Shown: piece after piece, positions 1-6,627 of the stretch | Layout: each line of letters begins with the position of its first letter | Position numbering within the stretch: the first letter of the stretch is position 1 | Assembly: GCA_013297545.1 (NCBI GenBank) | Contig: JAAFHH010000113.1 | Coordinates: 1-8,336, forward strand | Source of the DNA: Alphaproteobacteria bacterium | GTDB taxonomy: Bacteria > Pseudomonadota > Alphaproteobacteria > Elsterales > Elsteraceae | Length of the DNA stretch: 8,336 bases | Direction: 5' to 3' | Made by a program: the position numbers and the translations under genes | The notes under the pieces: model-generated | The model's database searches: none | Seen by the model: the letters and a program-made list of their open reading frames with translations, nothing else | What the model was told of the DNA's origin: nothing

Positions 1-16
1 CCCCCGCTTGCGGGGG
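1..16 (+). other. GC-rich hairpin upstream of the permease operon
   Basis: CCCCCG pairs perfectly with CGGGGG around a CTTG loop. A G/A-rich stretch follows instead of a T-run, so this does not look like a complete intrinsic terminator. In sugar ABC operons a stable hairpin often sits between the binding-protein gene and the first permease gene, where it protects the upstream message and lowers downstream expression. That role fits the position here but is inference, because the upstream gene is outside the window and the left edge may cut the structure. Confidence 0.5.
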
Positions 17-47
17 GAGGGGCGACAGGCTGGATGGGTATTCACCG

Positions 48-935
48 ATGGGAACCGTAGCCAACCGCCGAGGCCTCGCAGGCTACCTCTTCCTAGCACC
101 CTGGATCGCTGGGTTCGTGGTGCTGACCCTGGGGCCAACGCTCGCGTCGCTCTACCTGTCCTTCACCCGCTACGATTTGCTCAGCGATCCGCGCTGGATT
201 GGCACCGCCAACTATGAGCGGATGCTGGGTGATCGGCGGTTCTGGGCAGCGGTGGAAGTGACCGGCATCTATGTGCTGCTGGCGGTGCCGCTGAAGCTTG
301 CACTCGCACTCGCACTCGCCATGGTGCTGGACAAGGGCATCCGCGGCCTTACGCTCTACCGGGCGATCTTCTTCTTGCCGTCCTTGCTTGGCGGTTCGGT
401 CGCGGTCGCCGTGCTGTGGCGGCAGATTTTTGGTGCCGATGGCGTGATCAACCGGGTGCTTGGCGTCTTCGGCGTCCAGGGGTCGAGCTGGCTGTCGGAC
501 CCGGACACGGCGTTGGGCACGCTCGTCATCCTCGGCGTCTGGCAGTTCGGCTCGCCGATGATTGTGTTCCTGGCGGGTTTGCGCCAGATCCCAACCGATC
601 TTTATGAGGCGGCATCCCTCGACGGCGCCTCACGCTGGCGGGTGTTCTGGCGGGTGACTGTGCCGCTCTTGACCCCCGTCATCTTCTTCAACCTGATCTT
701 GCAGGCGATCAACGCGTTCAAGGCGTTCACGCCCGCCTTCGTGGTCTCTGGCGGTACCGGCGGGCCGATCGATTCGACCCTGTTCTACTCCCTCTACTTG
801 TACCAGGAGGCGTTCGCGAACTTCCGCATGGGCTATGCGGCAGCCCTTGCCTGGACCTTGCTGGTCGGCATTGGCCTCTTCACCGCCCTGCAGTTCCAAG
901 CCGCCAAGCTCTGGGTGCACTATGAAGACGACTAG
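48..935 (+). CDS. Sugar ABC transporter permease, MalF/UgpA type
   Basis: This is an inner-membrane permease of a carbohydrate ABC importer (binding-protein-dependent transport family), 295 residues, a normal length for the short MalF/UgpA class. About six hydrophobic helices are visible, near residues 11-38, 70-95, 104-126, 155-179, 206-226 and 265-287. The cytoplasmic EAA loop that docks on the ATPase is clear: EAA at 187-189, DGA at 192-194, then a VPLL turn at 205-208. The N-terminal L-F-L-A-P-W segment is typical of MalF-like subunits. The start is the ATG at 48; a purine-rich GGATGGG lies about 10 bases upstream, and the ATG at 34 is in another frame. Its 3' end overlaps the next permease by 14 bases, so the pair is likely translationally coupled. 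It presumably forms a heterodimer with that protein and works with the ATPase at 3816. The substrate cannot be read from the sequence. Confidence 0.93.
   Translation: MGTVANRRGLAGYLFLAPWIAGFVVLTLGPTLASLYLSFTRYDLLSDPRWIGTANYERMLGDRRFWAAVEVTGIYVLLAVPLKLALALALAMVLDKGIRGLTLYRAIFFLPSLLGGSVAVAVLWRQIFGADGVINRVLGVFGVQGSSWLSDPDTALGTLVILGVWQFGSPMIVFLAGLRQIPTDLYEAASLDGASRWRVFWRVTVPLLTPVIFFNLILQAINAFKAFTPAFVVSGGTGGPIDSTLFYSLYLYQEAFANFRMGYAAALAWTLLVGIGLFTALQFQAAKLWVHYEDD
301..318 (+). repeat. Three tandem copies of CACTCG inside a membrane helix
   Basis: CACTCG occurs three times head to tail within the first permease gene and encodes part of the repetitive Leu-Ala run at residues 84-91. The unit is a multiple of three, so gain or loss of a copy would keep the frame and change a membrane helix by two residues. 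It is probably just biased codon use in a low-complexity helix. Confidence 0.6.
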
Positions 936-1755
936 GGCGCGCTTGCTGACGCATGCTGGCTTGGCACTCGCGAGCCTCGTGATGATCTATCCCGTGCTGT
1001 GGATGGTCGGATCCGCGTTCAAGCCGGAGAACGCGATCTTCACCGACTTGACGCCGATCCCACGCTCGCTTGATCCGGTCAACTTCGTGGTTGGCTGGAA
1101 CGCGCTCGCCGTTGGGTTCGATCGGTTTTTCTGGAATTCGGCCGTGATCGCCACGCTCGCGGTGGCGGGCAACCTGATGGCCTGTTCACTCGCCGGGTTT
1201 GCGTTTGCGCGCCTGGAGTTTCCGGGCCGCAAACTCTGCTTTGCGCTGATGATGATGACGTTGATGCTGCCCTATCACGTCACCTTGATCCCGCAGTACG
1301 TGCTGTTCCTGCAGCTGGGCTGGGTCGACACGATCCTACCCCTGGTGGTGCCGAAGTTCTTGGCGGCGGACGCCTTCTTTATTTTCCTGTTCGTGCAGTT
1401 CTTCCGTGGCATTCCGCGGGAATTGGACGAGGCGGCAGTGATGGATGGCTGCGGGCCGTGGCGGATCTACTGGCGGATCTTGCTGCCGCTCTCGACGCCA
1501 GTGATGGGCACAGCGGCGATCTTCACCTTCATCTGGACGTGGGACGATTTCTTCGGCCCGCTGATCTACCTGAACGACATCCAATCCTACACCGTGCCGT
1601 TGGCACTCCGGACCTTCGTCGACAGCACCAGCCAATCGAGCTGGGGCCAGCTGTTCGCGATGTCGACCTTGTCGCTGGTGCCGGTGTTTCTGTTCTTCGT
1701 GTTTTTCCAGAACCTGATCATCCAGGGCATCGCGATGTCCGGGTTGAAGCGCTGA
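922..1755 (+). CDS. Sugar ABC transporter permease, MalG/UgpE type
   Basis: Second membrane subunit of the carbohydrate importer, 277 residues from the chosen start, as usual for the MalG/UgpE/LacG group. The N-terminal helix (about 8-33) ends in the family's P-x-L-W-M-x-x-x-S-F-K pattern (24-34), followed by a periplasmic loop containing P-x-N-F (52-55). About six helices are seen, and the EAA loop is present with EAA at 170-172 and DG at 175-176, then LLPLSTP. The open frame extends upstream to 835, but those extra 29 residues are translated from inside the previous gene and do not resemble this family. The ATG at 922 gives a normal N-terminus and a 14-base overlap with the upstream permease stop. 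Its stop is 7 bases before the next gene. It should pair with the product of 48-935. Confidence 0.93.
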   Translation: MKTTRARLLTHAGLALASLVMIYPVLWMVGSAFKPENAIFTDLTPIPRSLDPVNFVVGWNALAVGFDRFFWNSAVIATLAVAGNLMACSLAGFAFARLEFPGRKLCFALMMMTLMLPYHVTLIPQYVLFLQLGWVDTILPLVVPKFLAADAFFIFLFVQFFRGIPRELDEAAVMDGCGPWRIYWRILLPLSTPVMGTAAIFTFIWTWDDFFGPLIYLNDIQSYTVPLALRTFVDSTSQSSWGQLFAMSTLSLVPVFLFFVFFQNLIIQGIAMSGLKR

Positions 1756-1759
1756 GGGG
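1754..1759 (+). promoter_or_regulatory. Ribosome binding site of the first dehydrogenase gene
   Basis: GAGGGG overlaps the TGA stop of the MalG-type permease and lies only 3 bases before the ATG at 1763. The spacing is shorter than ideal. The arrangement suggests that ribosomes finishing the permease restart at the dehydrogenase gene. Confidence 0.55.
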
Positions 1760-1762
1760 CCG

Positions 1763-2764
1763 ATGAAGTTCGCTGTCATCCACATCAACCACCCGCACAT
1801 CCACGGCCAGATCGCGTTCGTGCGCGAGGCGGGGGCGACGTTTGCCGGCTGGTTCGCACCGGAACCTGACCTTGCCGCTGAGTTCGCGGCCCGCTACCCC
1901 GACGTGCCCAAAGCCGCATCGGCGGACGCGCTGCTCGATGATCCAACGATCCAGCTGATCGTGACGGCCGCGATCCCAGCCGAGCGCGCACCCCTCGGCA
2001 TCGCTGCCATGCGCCGCGGCAAGGATGTGATGAGCGACAAGCCGGGTGCCACCAGCCTGAAGCAGCTGGCCGACCTGCGGCGCGTGCAGCAGGAAACCGG
2101 GCGGATCTATTCGATCTGCTATTCGGAACGGTTTGAAACCCGCTCAACCGTCAAAGCGCTCGACCTCGTGCGCGCGGGTGCCATTGGTCAGGTGGTGAAC
2201 ACCGTCGGCCTCGGGCCCCACCGCATCGGCCTCAACCCAAGGCCCGCCTGGTTTTTCAAGCGCAACCGCTTCGGCGGCATCCTGTGCGACATCGCCTCCC
2301 ACCAGTGCGACCAGTTCCTCGCGTTCACCGGTGCGACCTCGGCCGAGGTGGTCGCCGCCACGGTCGCCAATCGCCACCACCCGCAGCACCCGGAACTGCA
2401 GGATTTCGGCGAGATCCTGCTGCGCACGCCCAACGCCACCGGCTATGTGCGGGTCGATTGGTTCACGCCCGATGGGCTTGGCACCTGGGGTGACGGGCGG
2501 CTCACCATCCTCGGCACTGATGGCTACATTGAGTTGCGCAAGTACGTCGACATCGCCGGCCGGCCGGGCAAAGACCACCTGTTCCTGGTCGACGCCAAGG
2601 GCACCCAGCACATCGACTGCAGCGCCGTTGATCTGCCCTACGGCCACCAGCTGCTGGCCGACATCCGCGACCGAACGGAGACCGCGATGACCCAAGCGCA
2701 CTGTTTCCTCGCAACCGAACTGGCGCTGACGGCGCAAGCCCTCGCCGAAGGATCGAGCCGATGA
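1763..2764 (+). CDS. Gfo/Idh/MocA-family oxidoreductase, atypical nucleotide-binding loop
   Basis: Predicted NAD(P)-dependent sugar or polyol dehydrogenase of 333 residues, normal for the family. The N-terminal Rossmann half carries the family K motif as DKP (92-94), where the Lys is the expected catalytic or cofactor-contacting residue. The C-terminal half has the conventional active-site signature GGILCDIASH with Asp176 and His180. The expected glycine-rich GxGxxG loop after the first strand is absent; it reads HINHPHIHG (7-15), with four histidines. Related family members with an N-H-P-H loop do exist, so this looks like a subfamily trait rather than damage. The gene lies inside the ABC importer operon, 7 bases after a permease and overlapping the next dehydrogenase by 4 bases, so it probably oxidises or reduces the imported substrate in the cytoplasm. 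The exact reaction is unknown. Confidence 0.85.
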   Translation: MKFAVIHINHPHIHGQIAFVREAGATFAGWFAPEPDLAAEFAARYPDVPKAASADALLDDPTIQLIVTAAIPAERAPLGIAAMRRGKDVMSDKPGATSLKQLADLRRVQQETGRIYSICYSERFETRSTVKALDLVRAGAIGQVVNTVGLGPHRIGLNPRPAWFFKRNRFGGILCDIASHQCDQFLAFTGATSAEVVAATVANRHHPQHPELQDFGEILLRTPNATGYVRVDWFTPDGLGTWGDGRLTILGTDGYIELRKYVDIAGRPGKDHLFLVDAKGTQHIDCSAVDLPYGHQLLADIRDRTETAMTQAHCFLATELALTAQALAEGSSR

Positions 2765-3819
2765 CGCGCTACCGGGTCGCCGTGGTTGGTCTTGGCATTG
2801 GCGCCATGCACTTGAAGGGCTGGCGCGAGGTTGCGGACCGGTTTGAGGTGGTGGCAATCGTCGATCAGGATGCCGCGCGTCTGACGGCGGTCGGCACGGA
2901 GTATGGTGTCGCTGATCGCTACCAGTCGCTTGACCCGGTGCTCGCCCGCGCTGATATCGACATCATCGACATCGCAACGCCGCCGGCGCTCCATCAGCCG
3001 ATGATCGAAGCCGCTTTGAAAGCCGGCAAGCACGCGATCTGCGAAAAGCCGCTGCTGCCTTCGCTCAAAGCCTTCGACCAGGTCGAAGCGCTGCTCGCGA
3101 GCACCGGCCGCCAGCTGATGCCGGTGTTCCAGTACCGGTTCGGCAACGGCTTCAAGCGCTTGCATGCCCTGATGGCAGCAGGCCTCGCTGGCAAACCCTA
3201 CCTCGCCAGCATCGAGACCGCGTGGACGCGGGGGGCGGACTATTACGCCGTGCCCTGGCGCGGCAAGAAGGCGACCGAATGGGGCGGTGCGCTGATCACC
3301 CACGCGATCCACGCCCACGACGCGCTGGAATGGCTGATGGGGCCGATCGCCTCGGTCCGTGCTGCCACCACCACCCGGGTCAACCCGATCGAGACCGAGG
3401 ATTGCGCCGGGGTTGTGGTGGAACTGGAGAGTGGCGCCATTGCCACCTTAACCGTCACGTTGGGGGCGGCCGAAGAAGTCTCGCGGCTCAAGTTTCACTT
3501 CTCCGGCTTGACGGTCGAAAGCAACCTGCAGCCCTACAAATTCGGCTTCGACCCCTGGCGCTTCATCGCCCGCACGGCTGAGGCGCAAGCGGCGGTCGAC
3601 CAAGTGGTGCAGGCGGTCGAACCGGGCCTTGAAGGCTACCCCGGCCAGTTCCTGGCGTTCGCAGACGCGCTCGACCACGGCCAACCGCCGCCGGTCACTG
3701 TGGCGGATGCGCGCCGCTCGATCGCGTTGCTGACCGCGATCTACCGCTCCGCGCGCACGGGGGAGACTGTGCGGCTGCCAATCCCAGCAGGGGCGCCAGA
3801 CTATGGCGGCTGGCTGTGA
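2761..3819 (+). CDS. Gfo/Idh/MocA-family oxidoreductase, second paralogue
   Basis: Predicted NAD(P)-dependent dehydrogenase of 352 residues. It has a proper dinucleotide-binding loop near the N-terminus (VVGLGIGAMH, Gly10 and Gly12), an acidic residue after the second strand (Asp35), and the EKP motif at 95-97. The C-terminal signature reads GGALITHAIHAHD (175-187): His184 is kept, but Thr180 sits where classical members have Asp. Variants with Asn or similar at this position occur in the family, so activity is plausible, but the chemistry may differ from its neighbour. The start ATG overlaps the previous stop (ATGA), with GAAGGA 8 bases upstream. The stop overlaps the GTG start of the ATPase gene. 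The two dehydrogenases are clearly divergent, so they probably act on successive intermediates or opposite half-reactions; this is inference. Confidence 0.88.
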   Translation: MTRYRVAVVGLGIGAMHLKGWREVADRFEVVAIVDQDAARLTAVGTEYGVADRYQSLDPVLARADIDIIDIATPPALHQPMIEAALKAGKHAICEKPLLPSLKAFDQVEALLASTGRQLMPVFQYRFGNGFKRLHALMAAGLAGKPYLASIETAWTRGADYYAVPWRGKKATEWGGALITHAIHAHDALEWLMGPIASVRAATTTRVNPIETEDCAGVVVELESGAIATLTVTLGAAEEVSRLKFHFSGLTVESNLQPYKFGFDPWRFIARTAEAQAAVDQVVQAVEPGLEGYPGQFLAFADALDHGQPPPVTVADARRSIALLTAIYRSARTGETVRLPIPAGAPDYGGWL

Positions 3820-4859
3820 GCGAGGCACTCCGCCTCACCGGGATCGAAAAGCGCTTCGGCACCACGCCGGTGCTGCACGGCATCGACCTTGCGATTGCGC
3901 AGGGCGAGTTCGTGGTGTTCGTCGGCCCGTCTGGCTGCGGCAAGTCGACCTTGCTGCGGCTGATTGCCGGGCTCGACCAGCCGTCCGCCGGCACGATTGC
4001 GATCACCGGTAAGGACATGACCACGACACCAGCGGCATCCCGCGGCATTGCCATGGTGTTCCAATCCTACGCGCTCTACCCGCACATGACGGTCTACGCC
4101 AACATGGCGTTTGGGCTGGAGACCCAGCGCTTTGCCAAGCCAGAGATCGATCGCCGGGTGCGCGCCGCCGCCGAGCTGTTGAAGCTCGACCAATTGCTGG
4201 ATCGCAAGCCAAAAGCGCTCTCTGGCGGGCAGCGCCAACGGGTCGCGATCGGCCGGGCGATCGTGCGCGAGCCTGTCTTGTTCTTGTTCGATGAACCCTT
4301 GTCCAACCTCGATGCGGAGCTGCGCGTGCAGATGCGGGTGGAGATCGCGCGCCTGCACAAGCGCCTCGGTGTCACCTCGATCTACGTGACCCACGATCAG
4401 GTCGAGGCGATGACCATGGCCGACCGGATCGTCGTGCTGAACGGGGGCCGCGTGCAGCAGGTCGGCTCGCCACTCGAGCTCTACAACCAGCCGGCCAACC
4501 GGTTCGTCGCCGGGTTCCTGGGCGCCCCGCGCATGAACCTGATCGACGGCGAGCGGGTGGCGGCGAGTTTTGTCGCCGGTGGCCTTGAGATCGCGTCCTC
4601 ACCGCCCGCTGGTGCGACCGCAATCGGCATCCGCCCCGAAGCGATCACCCTGGGTGCCGGGCACACCTTGCCCGTGCTCTTGGCCGAGCAATTGGGTGCC
4701 GAAACCATCCTCCACCTGGCGCTCCCCGCCGGCGGCGAGCTGGTTGCCACCGTGCCGGGCCAACACCGCTTCCCGGTTGGGGAGCTGGTGCCGATCTCAC
4801 TGCCGACCACTGCACTGCACTGGTTCGACGGCGCGGGCGTGGCGATCCGGCCGACTTAA
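3816..4859 (+). CDS. Sugar ABC transporter ATP-binding protein, MalK/UgpC type
   Basis: Cytoplasmic ATPase that powers the carbohydrate importer, 347 residues, within the normal range for the CUT1 class. Motifs in order: Walker A GPSGCGKST (37-45), Q-loop Gln83 in VFQSYALYPHMTV, ABC signature LSGGQ (135-139), Walker B LFLFDEP with Asp159 and Glu160, D-loop SNLD, and switch His193 in VTHDQVEAMT. A C-terminal TOBE/OB-type regulatory region follows, with GIRPE at 271-275. The start is a GTG at 3816 that shares four bases (GTGA) with the stop of the preceding dehydrogenase, which implies translational coupling. The strong match to MalK/UgpC makes a sugar, polyol or glycerol-phosphate-like substrate likely. 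Its TAA stop overlaps the convergent regulator gene's stop. Confidence 0.95.
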   Translation: MSEALRLTGIEKRFGTTPVLHGIDLAIAQGEFVVFVGPSGCGKSTLLRLIAGLDQPSAGTIAITGKDMTTTPAASRGIAMVFQSYALYPHMTVYANMAFGLETQRFAKPEIDRRVRAAAELLKLDQLLDRKPKALSGGQRQRVAIGRAIVREPVLFLFDEPLSNLDAELRVQMRVEIARLHKRLGVTSIYVTHDQVEAMTMADRIVVLNGGRVQQVGSPLELYNQPANRFVAGFLGAPRMNLIDGERVAASFVAGGLEIASSPPAGATAIGIRPEAITLGAGHTLPVLLAEQLGAETILHLALPAGGELVATVPGQHRFPVGELVPISLPTTALHWFDGAGVAIRPT

Positions 4860-5305
4860 GCGGGTCGCTTCAGCGTCTTCGGCGGCTTAGCCCGCTTCCT
4901 CGCCGTCACCCGGCTGAGCCTGCTCGCGTTTTCCATCAAGCCCCGGAAGGTTGGGCAATCGAGATGTGAGGGCGCTGGGCACTCCGCGACATGCCGCAGC
5001 GTGTCCCGCAGGGTTGCGAGCTTCATGATCGTGCGCTCGATCACATCAGCCTTCTGGTGTAGCGCGGCTCGCGGCAGCTCTGGCATGCCGTCTTGGCCGA
5101 AGACGCTGGCGATTTCCTCCAGCGAGAAGCCAGCCGCCTTGCCCATGGCGATCAGCTGCAGCTGCATCAACACCTGGGGCGGAAACTGACGGCGCAGGCC
5201 GTGTCGTCCCGCCGACGCAATCAGCCCCGCCGCCTCGTAGTGGCGCAGCGCCGAGGCGCTGACCCCGCTCTCAGCCGCGACCTCTCCGATATCGAGCATT
5301 CTCAT
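4856..5305 (-). CDS. MerR-family transcriptional regulator with a C-x7-C effector motif
   Basis: DNA-binding regulator of 149 residues. The N-terminal winged helix-turn-helix is typical: LDIGEVAAESGVSASALRHYEAAGLI (about 4-29), then the wing with GLRRQF (36-41). A helix at about 81-107 would form the dimer coiled coil (QKADVIERTIMKLATLRD). After it, Cys109 and Cys117 form C-P-x6-C-P, the same spacing as the Cu(I)-binding cysteines of CueR. The SoxR iron-sulfur cysteine cluster is absent. The C-terminal tail is Lys/Arg-rich (132-147). An in-frame ATG exists at 5362, but translation from there would run through the operator. The ATG at 5305 has GAGG 6 bases upstream and gives the standard MerR N-terminus. 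It probably controls the divergent MFS gene. A metal or redox effector is suggested but not shown. Confidence 0.9.
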   Translation of the reverse strand: MRMLDIGEVAAESGVSASALRHYEAAGLIASAGRHGLRRQFPPQVLMQLQLIAMGKAAGFSLEEIASVFGQDGMPELPRAALHQKADVIERTIMKLATLRDTLRHVAECPAPSHLDCPTFRGLMENASRLSRVTARKRAKPPKTLKRPA

Positions 5306-5307
5306 GC

Positions 5308-5338
5308 TTGACCTCAAGTTGACTTGAAGTGACAGGCT
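5308..5338 (+). promoter_or_regulatory. Predicted MerR-type promoter of the MFS gene
   Basis: TTGACC (5308-5313) serves as the -35 element and CAGGCT (5333-5338) as a weak -10 element, separated by 19 bases. The spacing is longer than the usual 17 and is the hallmark of promoters that MerR-family activators untwist. The inverted repeat at 5311-5330 fills most of the spacer. Transcription would begin near 5345 and leave a leader of about 55 bases before the MFS start at 5401. The -10 match is poor, as is common in activator-dependent promoters. This is a sequence-based prediction. Confidence 0.6.
5311..5330. promoter_or_regulatory. Inverted-repeat operator between merR-type gene and MFS gene
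   Basis: ACCTCAAGT and ACTTGAAGT flank a central TG and match as an inverted repeat at 8 of 9 positions. The site closely resembles the known E. coli soxS SoxR site (core CCTCAAGTTAACTTGAGG) and the general CTCAAGT-type sites bound by MerR-family proteins. It starts 5 bases upstream of the regulator's ATG, and its GAGG half-site on the - strand sits where the regulator's Shine-Dalgarno should be. Binding is expected to activate the MFS promoter and repress the regulator's own gene; both effects are inferred. Confidence 0.75.
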
Positions 5339-5351
5339 ACGCTTGAAACCC

Positions 5352-5369
5352 GCCGCGCGCAAGCGCGGC
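5352..5369 (+). other. Hairpin with GCAA tetraloop in the MFS leader
   Basis: GCCGCGC pairs with GCGCGGC around a GCAA loop, which fits the stable GNRA tetraloop class. It would lie within the untranslated leader of the MFS transcript if transcription starts near 5345. No T-run follows, so it is not an ordinary terminator. It may stabilise the 5' end of the RNA or simply reflect high GC content. Confidence 0.4.
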
Positions 5370-5400
5370 CGGCCGGAAACGTCAATCAGCGAGCCCTTCG

Positions 5401-6594
5401 ATGAGCAACCCGAAACCGACTGGAACGACCGTCACCCTGGCAAGTTCGATGCTGCTGGCATCGCTCGGCACCAGCATTGCCAATGTCGCCCTGCCAACCC
5501 TCACCGAAGCCTTCGCTGCGCCCTTCGCCGAGGTGCAAGCGGTGGTCGTCGCGTATCTTGCGGGTCTGACGGTCTTCGTCATCATCGCTGGTCGGCTCGG
5601 CGACAGGTGCGGGTTGAAGCCGATGTTGATCGTAGGCCTTGGCGTGTCCGCACTCGCCTCCGCGCTCTGTGCCCTCGCGCCCTGCCTCTGGGTTCTGGTA
5701 GGTGCGCGCGCCCTGCAGGGTGTTGGTGCAGCATTCTTGATGACGCTGGCCATGGCGCTGATCCGTCGGAACGCTGATCCCGCGCACCTCGGGCGATCCC
5801 TTGGTCTTTTGGGCACGGCGTCAGCGCTCGGCACCGCGCTCGGCCCCTCGCTTGGCGGGCTGCTGATCCCGGTGACTGGGTGGCAGGGCATTTTCTGGGC
5901 TCAGGTTCCGCTGACGCTGCTCACGCTCCTGGCGACCATTGCGATCGTCCCAGGTGACGCGCGCCGCGGATCGGCACCAGCGCCGTCGCTCTGGTCCGTG
6001 CTCGACCGCGCGCTGGCGCCCAAGCTCGTCCTGAACCTCTTGGTGGCTGGGGTGATGATGACAACCCTGGTGGTCGGGCCGTTCTACCTTGATCGCGTAC
6101 TGGGCCTCAGCACGCCTGAGATCGGTCTGGTCATGGCGATCGGCCCGGTGATCTCGATCGCAAGCGGCATCCCCGCTGGTCGGCTGGTCGATCACTGGGG
6201 CAGCCGGCGTGTCTTGTCTCTCGGCATCACGCTGCTCGCGGGCGGGGCGCTGTTGCTCGCCTTCTTGCCGAACCAGATTGGTGTTGCCGGCTATGGGCTG
6301 GCGATCACCGTGCTGACCCCCGGCTACCAGCTGTTCCAGGCTGCGAACACCACAGCCGTCCTCGCCGATGTGCCGCAGGACCGGCGCGGCACGGTGTCAG
6401 GGCTGCTCGGCTTTGCGCGCAACATCGGCTTGATCGCGGGCGCATCCGTGATGGGCGCGGTCTTCGCCGTCGGCGTTGGCACGCAGGATTTTGGGCAGGC
6501 CACCGCGGATGCTGTTGCGGCAGGCATGCAGCTCACCTTTCTGCTGGCAGCCGGCGTCCTGGTGCTTGCCAGGCAACGCAGCCGGACAGCATAG
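5401..6594 (+). CDS. MFS drug-type exporter (DHA family)
   Basis: Inner-membrane major facilitator transporter of 397 residues, consistent with about 12 helices. The first loop has motif A as GRLGDRCG (64-71), motif B is ARALQGVGAA (102-111), and antiporter motif C is visible as GTASALGTALGPSLGG (138-153). A second motif-A-like loop, GRLVDHWGSRR, lies at 260-270 between the halves. The N-terminal ANVALPTL and late FARNIGLIAGAS segments resemble the multidrug-efflux DHA groups, so proton-coupled export of a small hydrophobic or toxic compound is most likely. An in-frame stop at 5344-5346 and the lack of any other start codon after it fix the start at 5401, although the ribosome-binding site is weak. 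The divergent MerR regulator and intervening operator suggest inducible expression. The substrate is unknown. The next gene starts 33 bases downstream with no terminator in between. Confidence 0.9.
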   Translation: MSNPKPTGTTVTLASSMLLASLGTSIANVALPTLTEAFAAPFAEVQAVVVAYLAGLTVFVIIAGRLGDRCGLKPMLIVGLGVSALASALCALAPCLWVLVGARALQGVGAAFLMTLAMALIRRNADPAHLGRSLGLLGTASALGTALGPSLGGLLIPVTGWQGIFWAQVPLTLLTLLATIAIVPGDARRGSAPAPSLWSVLDRALAPKLVLNLLVAGVMMTTLVVGPFYLDRVLGLSTPEIGLVMAIGPVISIASGIPAGRLVDHWGSRRVLSLGITLLAGGALLLAFLPNQIGVAGYGLAITVLTPGYQLFQAANTTAVLADVPQDRRGTVSGLLGFARNIGLIAGASVMGAVFAVGVGTQDFGQATADAVAAGMQLTFLLAAGVLVLARQRSRTA

Positions 6595-6627
6595 TTTTGC
6601 GCCCGAAAAGAACCGAAAGCCCCGCCC

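Noticed and set aside
835..921. Longer N-terminal extension of the second permease
   Set aside because: The extra 29 residues come from an alternative frame inside the first permease gene, are Pro/Ser-rich and unlike the family N-terminus; the ATG at 922 fits better.
2144..2857. Long open frame on the - strand opposite the two dehydrogenases
   Set aside because: It overlaps two well-supported genes and has the low-complexity composition expected of a GC-rich shadow frame, with no recognisable domain.
4858..4870. AAGCG-GGT-CGCTT as a terminator after the ATPase gene
   Set aside because: Only a 5-bp stem with a 3-base loop and no T-run, lying inside the convergent coding region; too weak to call.
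5306..5362. Upstream start for the MerR-type regulator
   Set aside because: Translation from 5362 would cross the operator and promoter and add residues not found in MerR proteins; the ATG at 5305 has a good GAGG at proper spacing.
4856..6594. MerR/MFS pair as a recently inserted mobile cassette
   Set aside because: No terminal repeats, target-site duplications, integrase or obvious change in base composition were seen at its borders; the shared stop codons argue against a clean insertion.
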